Positions 11,766-24,600 of a stretch of 64,000 bases of DNA are shown here, piece after piece. The notes under the pieces are model-generated. The model saw nothing but the letters and a program-made list of their open reading frames with translations, was not told where the DNA came from and did not search any database. Location: contig WPIO01000005.1 of NCBI GenBank assembly GCA_009760855.2, forward strand, positions 8,716,001 through 8,780,000. The letters are read 5' to 3'. Source of the stretch: Cristatella mucedo (lineage: Eukaryota > Bryozoa > Phylactolaemata > Cristatellidae). A program made the translations under genes and the position numbers. Every line of letters begins with the position of its first letter. Positions within the stretch are counted from its first letter, which is position 1.

Positions 11766-13346
11766 GTGAAATTTTTCTTCTGAGCACTACCTGTTTCTAT
11801 GCAGCATAATTTCCAGAAACAGAATTGCTAGCTACACTTAATGGATAACCCTATCCAACGCGACTTTTACTCCCGGTAGAAAGCCTTATTTCCTTATAAG
11901 TTGTCAGTAAGACTTATAGGAAAATTGTCGATAATCCCTAATTATTTCTCTGCGTGACTAATGTAGTAATAGACTTGAACTTGACAACATTTCTGTAAGA
12001 AAACTGACACATTCACGTGTTCTCTTTTGAAACAAGTCAAAATCTGATAAATATAAATTCTGAAGTCATTTACAAATATCCAGTGAAATAGGTTCATAAA
12101 TTATCCTACCTGCGGCTATGCTGCAAACAGCTTTCTAATAACAAATGCTTAGACCAAACACATGTCTGAGTAGATTGTCGCATACTATAGTTGACTACGA
12201 CATTAAAAGGCGAGTGTATCCCGGTGAAGGAAACACGGAAATACCCCTGCTTCTCTAAATAAGCTGTGCAGGTTTCTTTCCTTAAACTCTTTCATTTGAG
12301 TATAGAAGATGACTTTTCTGAAGCATTTTGTATCACAGTTTCACGTTCATGCATAATCAATTGTGAGAGCCTAAACTAACCTCTCATAGTTTCTTCCCTG
12401 TCCTAGCCCCGAAAGCCATAAACTACTCACAGCAAACTATTTAAAGACAATACATCGGTCCTATACAGTTATGTCTCTTTAAAATATGTTCTTGCAAGCT
12501 GAATGAAAATGAGATACTGAGAGTTTGACTAGTATCAGTTAAACCCTGTTTACCTCTGGTGGAAGCTCCAACTAAACCAAGTAAACAAAGTATTATATCT
12601 TTTTAGTTTTTATATGAGAACCTTTGATCACGTCAGCTTGTATTTTGAAATGTTTTGCCGTCGCACATTCAAGATAAATCAGCTCTAACGGTGCAATTTT
12701 AATTTTACAATACTGCATGTGCACTAACAACTAATAACGTCAACCTAAATTTCACAGTAATATCTGCTACTGCTAACATATATAGGTTTATTCTCCAAGT
12801 TTATCCAAAGTGCCTGGTAAGATAGCCAAGAATTAAAATAATAGTTACCAGCTTTTAAAGAAATGGTGTATCAGTATCTCTTCACAACCTTTGCTAGGAC
12901 CTAACGCCAATGAATTTTGGGTGTGAGTTGTCTATATTAGTCTCTCAAATTAACCGATCTCTGTACTATTTAAATTTTTAAAATACATTTTTTCGTTTTT
13001 ATTTCATTTCAATTACGCACTTGCTCAATTAACTGCAATCCACGGCAATACTTTCTGATCCTTGTTTCATGTCGATTCTTGTTTCATACTGTGATCAATT
13101 TAATAGAAATGCTGATATTTTAGTGATGTAAATCTATTCATCTACGAGAATTGGAAATGTCTTTGTGGGCAAAGAAACAAATAACAGTGTGCTGTTAGGT
13201 CTTTCTCCTGAAGCACCATGTGGCAAAAATAGTTAAAACATGCTTTTCATTGCATCTCAAAACTACTGCTGTGATCCATTGCCATCTTTTTTGGTCTTTT
13301 CCGGAGTGAGCACTAATTAAGTCGCCGGTGTCATAATTTTCTTCAG
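11766..13346. other. Gene 1 intron, nothing recognised
   Basis: AT-rich intron remainder. Only short random ORFs. Confidence 0.5.
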
Positions 13347-13489
13347 GATGGGTCAATCAATTACTATCGTGGAAGCCATTCGTTCCGCTGGGTAGGCTTT
13401 GCTACAGTGCATATCTTATCCATCCTATTTTGATGTTCATAATTACACAAGGTGGTAGAGACGTGTTCCATTTTGATGATGTTACAATG
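13347..13489 (+). CDS. NRF-6-like acyltransferase gene 1, exon d
   Basis: The acceptor is TTCTTCAG and the donor GTAAGT. The first two bases complete a Gly codon begun in exon c, and it leaves in phase 0. The translation contains WVNQLLSWKPFVPLGRLCYS and then AYLIHPILMFIIT. The LSWxxFxPLxRLxYxAYLxHP motif is one of the strongest signatures of the NRF-6 family, marking the penultimate transmembrane helix. The exon is intact. Confidence 0.95.
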
Positions 13490-14463
13490 GTAAGTAGCAA
13501 CATTCATTCTTTTCACTTTATTACCGTGATGCCATGGTTCTCTTTGCTCTTCTCAGCCTAGCTTTATTTTTAATTTTGGTTCATGTCATAAGACGTTAGT
13601 CTAGAGTGAAAAAAAGTTAGAAACTGTGCGTCTATGTGTCTGTGCGTTCTGAACGCATCTGGCACACACATGTAAAAAATATCAAAAATTAGTTAGAAAA
13701 CAGCAAAATCATATAGAAGTTGGCAATAACAGATAATCAATTGCCCAAAAATATACCTCAATAGTTGTCCAAAAAGTCACGTTTTTTAGTAAACTCGTTC
13801 TCTTTTCACAGTTTTTGCAGAAATTTAAGTGCATTTTATGTGTCTGTTTGTAAACATCAAGTCTTTGGTACACTGAAGTAAGAGTTAGCATATTTTAGTT
13901 TGCAAGCGAAATCTGCAACTAAATTATCCCCATAGCATCATGGTTAAACAAATTGCTACCTTACATAACAGTTAAGTACCGTCAAAACAGACTCATAACC
14001 ATACTTCAGGCTACTGCTAAACAAGAGGAATACAAATATATTCATTTTTTGCGCAGCAGTATGAATTTATATGAGTTTACAAATAAATTTCTCAGCAATT
14101 TGAAGATCCAATAGAGATCCAGGAACAAATGTCTAGGCTACGATTACTTATCTCCACAGCCTTAAGCACTTCTCTGTAGATATATGCATTTATGAGGCCG
14201 ACATGGACAGCCAGTTATCATTATTCTTACTTAAAATCTACATCTAAAAAGTATTTAGAGGAAATATATGCTAAAACAATTGGTCTTCCACAGCTATAGC
14301 AAGAACTATGTCAAGATCCTGATACCAAACATGTCGCTGTGATATGAAATCCCGGGTTGTGTCAACATGTCATTGTGCATGGTGCTGTTGCCGCTGGACC
14401 ATTTGGAAGTAATTGAGGCGATACATATGCACGAAACTATTATCTATTTAGCATGTCCTTGGG

Positions 14464-14643
14464 TGAGCCCTGACGGCACACTAGGTTAGGCGGTGGCTTG
14501 TCACGACCTTGTTCCCGAGGTCGTGATTTTGAATCCTATGACGGGCTATCCGTTATTGCCTCTGCAAGCTTTGGTGATACCTGTAAAGACTCTAATGCCG
14601 ATACACAAAAGAGGCTGTTCAATGAGCTATTATTTTTTTAATG
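14464..14643 (+). repeat. tRNA-derived SINE, copy S1
   Basis: About 180 bp, homologous along its whole length to the copy at 43469-43650. The head starts near GCCCTGACGGCACACTAGG and contains an A-box-like region. Next comes a 7-bp inverted repeat pairing GACCTTG with CGAGGTC around a short loop, then a B-box-like ATTTTGAATCC (14526-14536; consensus GGTTCGANTCC). The body contains CTCTGCAAGC and ACACAAAAGAGGCTG and ends in T7AATG. Type III promoter remains plus a poly-T/A tail fit a SINE. Confidence 0.65.
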
Positions 14644-15249
14644 GTTATGCGTTGCTAGATTGGAAATTTACTGGCCTCTTATGTATTCCGTCTTAGTGAA
14701 TTAATATAAATTCTTACCATGGCTTAAATGATCATTCTCGCCTTATGCTAACTGAAACTTTAATCGACTGGTCATTAAAGCCTTCCAATGATTCCTCCCT
14801 ATAAACTGTTTTATTTATTGTTTCAGGTTAATTCTAAAATAAATCTTTCAGATGAATCATAAGATGAAAATAATGTGGGCAAACACTCATATATCTACAT
14901 CTCTCCCAAGGCTCTTTACATATGCTGAAACAAAAGAAAACGTAATAATTAACTTGTTTAGCCAGTTATATCTATGAAATTTTCGGATAAAAATTTTATA
15001 ATGTGTTCAGATACTGGAAGAGTGATGCAGCCTATTCACTTTTTAAAATGAGGCTTGCCTGATTTCTAAAGGAAGTAGTCTCCCCCACACCCATTTGGAT
15101 AGCCCTTTACTCAATAAATTCTAAATTCAAGATGTCATTTTATATCAGGGTGCGTCAATCTGTCTTGCTTTCAGAAACCAAGTTTAGAGTCTGAGTTTCC
15201 TGATTATGAAAACGATCATAGCTTCCTACACTGACCATAATGCTTCTTT

Positions 15250-16325
15250 GGGAAAAAGAGTTGTAGCCAAGTCCTTTCGACCAGCCATAGTCAGACCAAC
15301 ACTTACAAAGTTTAGATTGGATACTTGCAAACTATCGTCCAGTTTTCCTTCTTCTTTTTTGTTAAATATTCTTAAAAATTGGTTAATAAGCATCTTGTAT
15401 CATAAATTAAAAAGAATACAATTCATAAAAATTTCAATTGGGGTTAAAGTGGCAGCACTCCACTGAAACTGTGCTCCACCCTGTAACCAATGACCTCCTA
15501 TGTAGCAACAATGATGGGAATGTCCCAGCCCTAGTGCTGATATATCTGGTGGCTGCCTTTGACACCATTAATCACAATAATCTACTTGAAAGACTGAGAA
15601 CAACAACCAGTTTGGCAAACGAGGCATGGCGTGGTTTAATTCGTACTTGTCTGATCGAATTCAATCTGTGTCATGTGGGGGTCAGGGCTCATCCAGCAGA
15701 CTGCTCACCTGTCGAGTCCCTCGAGGGTCCCTCATCAGTTCTTTTCTGTTCTACGTGTATACTCAACCTCCGCAAAAACTGATTCGCACCCATTAAATAG
15801 GCTATCATTTTTTAGCTAACAATAATAAGCTGTATTTTTCGTATAAACCTCCGGAATCTGGTGCAGCTACAGCTAAACTGAACGCCTAACCTGCAGAAAT
15901 TAAATCGTGAATTGAGGCAAATTTCCTTACATAAAACCACTATAGAACTTAACTGCTGCTCATAGGACACCCTAAGCGCGTGGCTGGATTAGATGGATTT
16001 TCTGTTTTAATAAGTATTGCTGTTGTCCGACCATCACCATGTGCACGGAATGTAAGTGTCGTCTTCGACACTGCCTAAATGTTTTGACAAATTCGTTAGG
16101 AAGACTGCTTCCACAACTAGAAATCATGACCGATTCCTAACTAAGATTAGGAACTGTCTTCTACGGTAGCTAGCAAACAATTCAAATAGCTTCTTACTTC
16201 TGTCTCAGCTAGATTACTGTAGTTTTCTTTAGGCTGGGATAACAAAAAAGCGACTAGGCCACTGCACTGGGTAATAAACATGGCTGCAAGGCTAGCTTAC
16301 AAATCCAAAGTGTTTGGCTTATAGA
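15250..16325 (+). mobile_element. L2-like LINE family B, degenerate RT fragment
   Basis: Frame-broken RT domain in sense orientation. Readable pieces include KSFRPAIVRPTL (15263), a KWQHSTET stretch followed by VTNDLLCSNNDGNVPALVL (15447-15540), AAFDTINHNNLLERLRTT (15550), and a decayed palm region. The usual 3' terminal coding end and untranslated region are missing after about 16325, so this copy has lost both ends. It contains many stop codons. Confidence 0.75.
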
Positions 16326-16889
16326 ATAATATACAAATAATATAATAAACAGTATATAAATATATAGAATAAGCTTTTAAAATAATTGAAATCGGAAAGT
16401 ATAATGTAATAACAATGTACATGAAAGACTCGCTGGGTTGGAATCAGATTAGTTTTTCATTCCGGTGCTCTACACTGCATTTTTAAAAGACAAGGGAATT
16501 TATTAGGATCACTAATCACAACTAAAACAGTACACGGCGAAAGCCTTACGTGCTGATTAGATGTTTCCCCTTTAATATTGTTTGAAAGACATTATGCGTT
16601 TTGGTACAGCTAATAGTGCGAATACAATTTCAGTTTAATTACCTATGGATAAATGAATGAAAGTATCTCGGTAGTGCACAGGTTGGTCAGCCTAGATATG
16701 CACATCACAGGACATAACGATTTAACAGAAATATTTACACAAATTAGAGAGTGACGGATGAAAACAAGGGAATACTAGCATGCCTCTGGAAAGCAGCAAC
16801 TATATAATAATTAGATTTTTGATTATGAAATCAGTTCTGGGAAAACCTCAAAAATTGGTTTTCGTGAGGTATTGTGAAAACTGGCTTGA

Positions 16890-16990
16890 TATCGCACCTT
16901 AATTTGAGTCCTCGAACCTGTAATCTCAGTGTGCAGCATACATAAGGCATAACGACATGTGTTGCCCTCACGGTTAGATTGCCATTATGC
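16890..16990 (-). repeat. Possible tRNA-like SINE head
   Basis: On the minus strand there is a good B-box-like CAGGTTCGAGGACTC, preceded at a plausible distance by TGGCAATCTAACCGTGAGGG, which could be a decayed A box of a long-variable-arm tRNA. I see no second copy in the window and no clear cloverleaf, so the call rests on the two boxes only. Confidence 0.3.
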
Positions 16991-18043
16991 AGCTACAAGA
17001 AGTAAGCACCGAGAGGGAGCCTTCAATTAATAACCACAAATTTTGAGTTGTTAAAGTAAGCAGTGTTTTAATCATCATCACATGGAACAATATGTTTGAG
17101 TTTTTAATTTAAAGTTTTTATAAATAAATGCAAGGCAGCTTTTGGGATGTCGACCGTAATTGGTAATCAAGGCAACTTTTTACGTAAAATTATAAAACAG
17201 ATGGATATTTCAGTTAAGAAAAATGCCAAATCTGCCTTAAGTAATCCGTGAAATTGTATTGATGCAACATTTGAGATTAGAAGGCAAATATTACACAGTT
17301 CTTTAATCTCCGGTCATGGCTTGGCAATTTTAAAGATTCGTTTCCTCACGTCTATAATGAAAGCTGGGCAATTTGGCTGCTATGTAGCATAAAAATATAA
17401 GATAACAATAGTTATGATGTGCGATCCATCAGGAACATTGTTGCAGGTAAGTTTATGAGGTCGTTCTTAGCTTTTTTCAAATTTAATCCAAGATAGGGAT
17501 TCCTTTAGCACTTTAATGTGAACAGTTACTTAAATCTGCCAAATCTAATTGAGCACCTCGTTAAATGCTCTTCACTTGAATAGCTTTTTGACCGCCAAAG
17601 GTTTAAAAGTTTTTTCAAAGAGACCACCTGACGTCAAGACCACATATTTACAATATTTATGTTATTGCCTACCGTGGTAGGCAAATGAACTAGGAAGCTC
17701 TAATTCATTTTAGGGTAAGCTAGCATAACTCGGTATCGTATTGACAGTGGTAAAAAGACATTTACATTAACTGGGTGGTTCTGCGTAACGGAGCTAACTT
17801 GGTCTTTAAATCCTGTCACCCATTCAATAAAAATACATAACATAACAGCGATCTACAAGAATCAACCAATACCAGGCTGATGTTAGTCAGTGGCAATGAA
17901 TAAAAACAATAGATTGCAAATCAATCTTAGATTTATTACTGAATTTTTGAATCCATGTTTAAAACTCAAGCTGTCAATTTGTGAATGCTTGTTTAGTTGC
18001 ATGCATTGCTGAACAGATCAGTTTTACTATCACCTTTTCGTAG

Positions 18044-18160
18044 ACTGTTCGCTTCCTTGGAGAGCTGGTGCTGATCTTAGCTGTATCGTTCGTCGCATCA
18101 TTAGTGTTTGAAGCACCACTGCTACGAGTTGAGAAATTAGCACTTGGAGGTGGCAGCTAA
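18044..18160 (+). CDS. NRF-6-like acyltransferase gene 1, terminal exon e
   Basis: The acceptor is TTTTCGTAG, phase 0. It has 38 codons and a TAA stop at 18158-18160. The translation reads TVRFLGELVLILAVSFVASL and then VFEAPLLRVEKL. The final FLGxxxxxxxxAxxxSLxFEAP(xx)xLEK pattern closes NRF-6 proteins: a last transmembrane helix, then a short cytosolic tail. The five exons of gene 1 here join in frame without stops, so its 3' half looks functional. Confidence 0.94.
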   Translation, partial: TVRFLGELVLILAVSFVASLVFEAPLLRVEKLALGGGS

Positions 18161-18378
18161 GAGTGGCCTAGCAATGTCGGAATCGATAAACGAGTTTTCA
18201 AAGAACCAATTTTTCAGTGAAAATTACTTTAAGCTTCGGGAATTGATTTTATTTCAATACATGGGTACACAATTTGCTATTGCTACCGGAAAGAACGCTA
18301 TCTGTCAAACAATATCTTGGTAATCGAATGTAATGCAATGTATTGCTTGCTACAGCAGCAAACACGTTTGAAGCACTA

Positions 18379-18384
18379 AATAAA
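18379..18384 (+). terminator. Polyadenylation signal AATAAA of gene 1
   Basis: First AATAAA downstream of the gene 1 stop codon, about 220 bases after it, within CTAAATAAAACC. The position suits a short 3' untranslated region. The cleavage site cannot be read from sequence. Confidence 0.55.
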
Positions 18385-21300
18385 ACCAATATATGGAACT
18401 TATTTGGTGTTTCTATTCAATTAGTTTGAATGTCAAAGTTAGTTTAGTGCTCTTCTATCGCTTTTCTATGCTGAGCTATGGATGCAAATTTTTAGAGTAC
18501 AAGTTGAAAGCTGTTAAACCCCTTTCGGAGCTCTTGCAGGTAAAATAAATTATATGTCCATGTAGTCCTTATCTTTTTTTAGCTACGCACATTCTTTTTA
18601 TTAAGTTAAGCGTATATTCTTATTTCAATAAATTGTCTGAAATAATCAGGGGCAATCGGAAATTGGATGAGAAAGTAGTTCATGAATTTGGTGCCGGAGT
18701 TCGAGTAAAATCATTATCCAGCTGTGTACTATATAAAAGGCGGAAGTATTTACGAGTTAATAAATACAGAAGATATTTATGTAATAGATAATAAATAATT
18801 GTAGCATCACGAAATAGTTAAATTGGTAGGTTTTGACTACTCAAAAATAGTTTCAGTCGCACATTCCTTCAGATGCCACAATGAGAAAAACGATTTGGCT
18901 ATTGCAGAGCTTTCTATCATACATTATTATATAGTTAAATTTCTGTTAGATATTTACTAACCCTTCTGCCATAACTTTAGCAATGATTGGGAAATAGAAC
19001 CAGTTAAATTTTGCAAGGACTATCTAGGTACATTTATTCAATTTGATTAATATTAGCTATGCATTACTGCATTTTAACGAGAGGCTTGGTTGCGACTTTG
19101 AGAAAAACAAAGATGAGCCTGTTCTCAGATAGTGCACGTGCTCCGGACATTATGCTTTCTGAATATATATCCTCATCAAATGAGTGCATTTGCCACAGCG
19201 TAGCCAGTTTTTTCCGGTCGCTGACTGCTTTGGTGGGTTTCACTATCAACTGGCCGACCAAATGTGTGGAGAATTAGGGTGAATCTCACGGATGCCAACA
19301 CTCAGGGTAAGCTCATTTGTTGTCAAGCCTGTGAAATTCCGTCAGTAAGAGTCTTCTTGCATTCATAATTTTGCAATGCATAGTCTTACTTGGTCGCACT
19401 GTGCTAATGAAATAAAAAACTGTACCATGACAAGCCTATCCTTGTTTGCACTATCAGTGAAACTAATTTATATAGCAAGACACTAATCACCGTCATTGCC
19501 TTCGATGAGATTTTGATCAGAGTTACAGAGGCTAAGACCTGAATTGGAGAATGTTCAGCCAGAAACCTGAACGTTTGTGGAGAAATCTACACAGCTTAGC
19601 AGTGAGTATGCACATTCTCAGTTGGTAGAGATAAACTACAGATATCTGGTGATCTTAGCCTCCGATGCGTTTAGAAATTATTTTTAGATAGCCACCATTT
19701 CCCAAGAAGCAGAACACAGCATTTTACTTGGCGGTTAGATTAGTGTTGCATCTCAGCTGACCAGCATGAGATGGGTGCCCACTCAGCAAACCAAAGCTAA
19801 GCAAGCAGGCCCAGAAGAGTAGTATTCTGTTCACGGTCGGTAAAATTATCTTTCCCGACTGCCAATTGCTCCACAGAATTGTGTGAAAGTCGGAGAAATA
19901 TTTAGTTGCCCATTAATCAGGTCTTGCTGGTAGCTCTGTTAGATGATGGCACTGCGACTGGTAATGGACATTACTAATAGGTATCAGCCCTTATTTCTTT
20001 TGACTCAATTTATCCATGAAAATAAGATACTGAACAACTAGGTCGGAGCAGTTGCACCTTATGCGATCAATTTATGTTTCGCTTCATGTAAAGCATATGA
20101 CAGTATTCAAAGGCGTTTGATTGCTTACATGTTCATTTCATTTTCTCCTAATTAAATGGTGAAGCAGCATTCAAGAAGCCCTGAATATTTCATTCTGCTT
20201 CCGGTTGGAAGGGGCAGCAGGATAGAGCTGTGAGGTGTACTATATACAACGTAACTCAAAGCACTTTGAAGCTCCACTTGCAAAGCTACTGATGATATCC
20301 ACACATCACATTTCATTTAGCCCTAGCTAACAAAGATACTTTTGCTTCTGTGTTAAAAATCATTTTTCAAGGCATGCAGTATTATAAGAAAAAATGATAA
20401 TGCCTGTTTTTGTTTGATTTAAATAAAATATCAAATAACTACAGCAAAAAAATTTCGCATCTATCCTGGGTACTCATGTTAGTATTAACAGAATGAAATG
20501 TACAACACACTTGGGTGAAAAACTGACCCATAGATTTAAGCTAGAGTGAATCAGTAATTCCTTACTGAGTTCTTCGTTTCATTATAGCTATCGTAAAACA
20601 TTGGCAATATATTCTAATATTTATCCTTGGATTATAACAATCCTTACTACAAAAATGAAAGAATATATGACTATAAGCCCGTCCACGTAATCTATTGTGG
20701 TAGACACTTTTTTCAAGTTCTTATGCAATATTTACCATGTAAACTAGCTTTAAAGCAGGAGTTGCTTATCCAGTTTCAAAAAGAAGGAAGCGGTATACAT
20801 TTTATTTTTATCTTATATGCTAAATTACACCTATGGCAGCATTTTCCTTATAATGCTTCATATATGAATGTATCTTTTTTAAGATTTTACTGATGATCAT
20901 TATAAAAATTCTGATCAAAGTCTTCATATATGAGATTATTAAAAAACCACATCATCATCAGTTCATTGCCTTAATACAACGTCTTGCGTTTTCTATTTCC
21001 TCGGCCTAAATAATCAAGTATTCGAAGAAGTATATATCATTATTGATATCAAAATTGGTAGAGCACCGAATTGGTATATCATAAGGTGGGAATTCATCCC
21101 TACTGTATTCTAAGCTACTCGGCATCGTTCTGATGAAAAGACACTTTTATTACATCAGTATTTTTTAGATGCACAGTAGGATCTCAATAGGTTCACCATG
21201 AGGTGTAAGTCAGTTATTGCAAAGACCATCCTGAAAGATGTTTGCTTGTGCATTTTCGGTTATCAGCATCTAACCAAGCAAAAACCACAAGAAATAGTCC

Positions 21301-23807
21301 AAAAAAATCCTTGTTAATTTCGATAATGAGTTAGTTGCCATGAGCTACACCTCACTTAGCAATGTAAAGCAAAATACTTGATCTTTGAAGAAGTAAAATA
21401 CGTGTTGGTGTCTCATAAGATCTCTTTATGTAGTACCGAAGTCTGTAGATCGAGAAAAAGTAGTACTGCAGCCTAGGAAATGAGGAAGAGGGTTCAACAG
21501 CATCATACTCACTGAGCTACCAAAACCTTCAGCAGTTCTATAGCGTGATGAATCGAGCATTGCTTATTAGAAGGGCTAGAATCAATGTAAAATTTCCGTT
21601 GCTCTAATATTTATCAGTCCCTCTCAAATTGCAGCAGCAATGCTTTTGATGGTCATAATACCCACAACTATAACTTGGTGAGTTGTAACATACCAACCAA
21701 GAGCCATAGAAGGTTCTGTGGAAAAAAATACGAGTATCAAGATGCTTTTTGCATACGTAATTAAAGAACTAATGTGGGAATTACATCACAGCTGTCACAT
21801 TTTTGCTTCGAAAACTGTTGTCCACAAGCCCATGAAACCCTTGGCCATACCAAAGAACATCCATGCCATAACTCGTGGCACCGTGCGGCTTTCTAATACT
21901 GTGACGACCATTTAAGCACTTGACCATCAATTTCGAACAGCAAAATTGAATCCTGAGAGCTGGGATGGGCCAAACAACACGGGAAATTCTTCGATGAACT
22001 GCGTGGATTGTGGTTACTATCATGGGCCAATGCCGAGCGAGACTTCGTGCTCACTTCCGGGGAAGCAGACAGCCTCTCTTACAGATGACCCATGAATCGC
22101 CATTTCCGCTGGGCGGCTGCTGAGGCATATTCAATAATTGACAAGTACGACCTCCGATAGGGTCTGATGATTACATAGTAGTAAGTAAAGATGTTACTGC
22201 GTGCTTTGCAATGGTCGCAATATGCGTGACAAATTTCTCTGGGAACCATATCCGGGTTATGCTAAATGTACCGAAGACGCTCTGGGTCTTAACTACCATG
22301 CAGGAACAACCACTGGGCGACACATTTAGCACATTCACATACACATTCAGTCACGGCAGCAAGCCGCGGCGTCGAAGCATCCTGATCGAAGCCCCTCTTA
22401 TCGTATCCCTACGTAACGCCACAAGCACACTGCTGAACACAAGCGACGAGCACAGGCTTTTCTTTTTATTTAATTACTTGTTTGAATGGTTTGAAAATTG
22501 ATCCTCAATGAAATTGTTAAGATTTTACTCGTAAGCAAAACAATTTTTGCAACGAGCAGTCTGCCGGTTGGTGATTTCGTGCAACTATACGTGCCTATTT
22601 CCCAGATGTATGCCTGTATTCACGGTTTTCCTATCCGAATTTAATACCACGTACCAGCAATTTTTCAGAGCTACATGCAAACTCCATTGCATTCATATTG
22701 ATTGGTAAATAACTTGTATTCGTAGAGCTTATTGCTGTGCTTTCTTTTCAAGTTGCCTGTTATAATATCTATTTGTAGACGGTTTGAAGGTTGTAGCTTT
22801 GTCTATTGAATTAATCTAGGGATGAAATGGCTAAACCCTGCTTGCTGAAACTTCAATGTCTGGAAGAACTGTACATGAGCGGAACAATTTTGTAGCTGAG
22901 GTGACAGAGTTCTAAAATGACTATTATGGCAATAATTACGAATAAATGCAGATGAGATAACTACTTCTTACAATACTTGTCTTTTTCCATTTCAAAACTT
23001 AGTGTTACCAGCAAATCAAGGCTAGTATTTACGACAGATCACTTGCATTTCTTTCTCCATAGTATCTCATTATTGAGTTATAGAATTCTTAAATAGTCTG
23101 CTGTATTATATATTTGAAGTGGTTCCCTTTTTTTCCACGAGCAGCATTTTTAGCGCTCTTTTTTCATAAATGACCTAACCAAGAGTCGAGTTTGTCAAAG
23201 AAATGGACCGGTTAAAAAGAGGCACCAATTGCTGCTAACTGCTAAACTCCTTTCTCGCTACTTCTCAAGAGCCAAAGCAAGACAAAATGCGACATCCTTA
23301 GTCGATTGGATGCAAAGCTATTAATGTTCAATAATGAGTCATTTCTTTTCTATTTCCCGTTCTCAACACTCCCATTCATTCTTTCGACTGAAAAATATTT
23401 CGCCGAATCTTGTATTTCTAATCCTACTAGGCAACTGCAGTCCAGTTGCATTTTTATTCAAAGGCAGTCATTCTCGGTTTCGCTATACGAGGAAATACAA
23501 GCCACAGAAAGAGAGGTTTGTGTAATTACTGGTTACACCGAATCACATTCTGCCTGTCCCTGAATTGATTGATACTAACTAGTGTCTGTCGATGTACTAT
23601 TTTATTGAACTGCCGCCAAGGCTATTCTAGTACCTCACACTGTGTTAGATGACCCTGATCCATTGCATTTGGCATCATTCAGATGGCTCAAGAAATTTGA
23701 TATTTGAAACTTGGAAAAAAGCACGAAAGATTGACAAAAATTGAAAAAAATTTATATTGATTACAAACCTGTGAACATTTGCTCAATCCTAGGGCAGATA
23801 TTTACCT
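18385..23807. other. Intergenic region between the NRF-6 genes, first part
   Basis: No exon supported. Weak traces only: an RT-like piece near 20040-20140, two tRNA-like stretches near 21053 and 21430, and a more GC-balanced stretch at 21780-22450 with an unassigned 96-codon ORF (22211-22501) that I do not recognise. The rest is AT-rich. Confidence 0.5.
21053..21110 (+). repeat. Possible tRNA-like SINE head
   Basis: TTGGTAGAGCACCGAATTGG followed by a T-arm-like AAGGTGGGAATTCATCCC has the order and spacing of D arm, anticodon arm and T arm found in the heads of tRNA-derived SINEs. The T-arm GGG/CCC would pair around AATTCAT. The acceptor stem is not convincing and no second copy was found here. 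Confidence 0.35.
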
Positions 23808-24600
23808 CTTGGCATGACCACTAAAATTGCTAAAATTCTAAATCTTTTAGACAGGGATACGACGTCTGAATTGGTTTATGCATTTTTGACATCCTGTCAT
23901 GACTGCCATAACTCACTGCTTGCTGGTCTACCGGCCTGTGCAAATATGTTCTTACAGCTGGCGAAAAACTCTACAGGTAGGCTTTTCTGTCATCGGCGTC
24001 TCAGTTGCCACATCACACCACTTCTCATCGACTTGCACTGGCTACAAGTCAAGCAACGTATTGAGTTCTAGTTTCTCTCGCTCACCTCTAGGTCCCTTCC
24101 ATCTTTGGCTGTAGCCTACCTATGAGATTTACTTCCCACCAGCCTAGGCATCATATCAACCACTTTTCGGAATCTAACTGCTTGTCCATACCTCGAACGA
24201 ATCTAATCTCAAATCCTTTGTAGACCATGCCTGTATTGGTATGCTCCATAAAGAGTGGAACTCACACAAGACTTGCGTCAGGAAATCTCCTGACTTGTCT
24301 ACATTTTAAAAGAAACTAAAAACGCATTTATTTATAGCAACGTTTAGTGGGTCCCTGTAATTCACTCTTTATGCGCTTATGCGTGCTGATACTGTGCATG
24401 CTGCCAGTAAACATACTTGCATGCTGACCGTGTACTTGTCATCTTTATCCACGTTATTCTTGTTGTTTATTGAGCTTTCTACCACTAACCATTCGATCGT
24501 GCTTCTTGCGCAGCAATTGTTCAGCGCCTAGAAAGAGATTGGGTTCGCTGGGGCACTGTACCGAGTGTTTAATTATTTTAATTATTACCAACATGCCAAG
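23808..24600 (+). mobile_element. LINE family A, 3' fragment (copy A3)
   Basis: Starts in the RT C-terminal region (TTKIAKILNLLDRDTTSELV, then HNSLLAGLPAC) and reads, with frame changes, through the segment encoding HITPLLIDLHWLQVKQRIEF. It continues into the family A 3' untranslated region (24340-24600) with the CATGCTGCCAGTAAACATAC repeat, the CGCCTAGAAAGAGATTGGG hairpin strand and an ATT-rich tail. It is 5' truncated at about 23810. Confidence 0.85.

Larger units (their letters stand above)
13490..18043. other. Last intron of gene 1
   Basis: 4.55 kb intron. It holds a SINE copy (14464-14643), a degenerate LINE (15250-16325) and a tRNA-like stretch (16890-16990), all listed separately. The remainder is AT-rich and unassigned. 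Confidence 0.8.

Noticed and set aside
20627-20893. 88-codon ORF, hydrophobic and tyrosine-rich
   Set aside because: Typical of AT-rich noncoding translation; no conserved motif.
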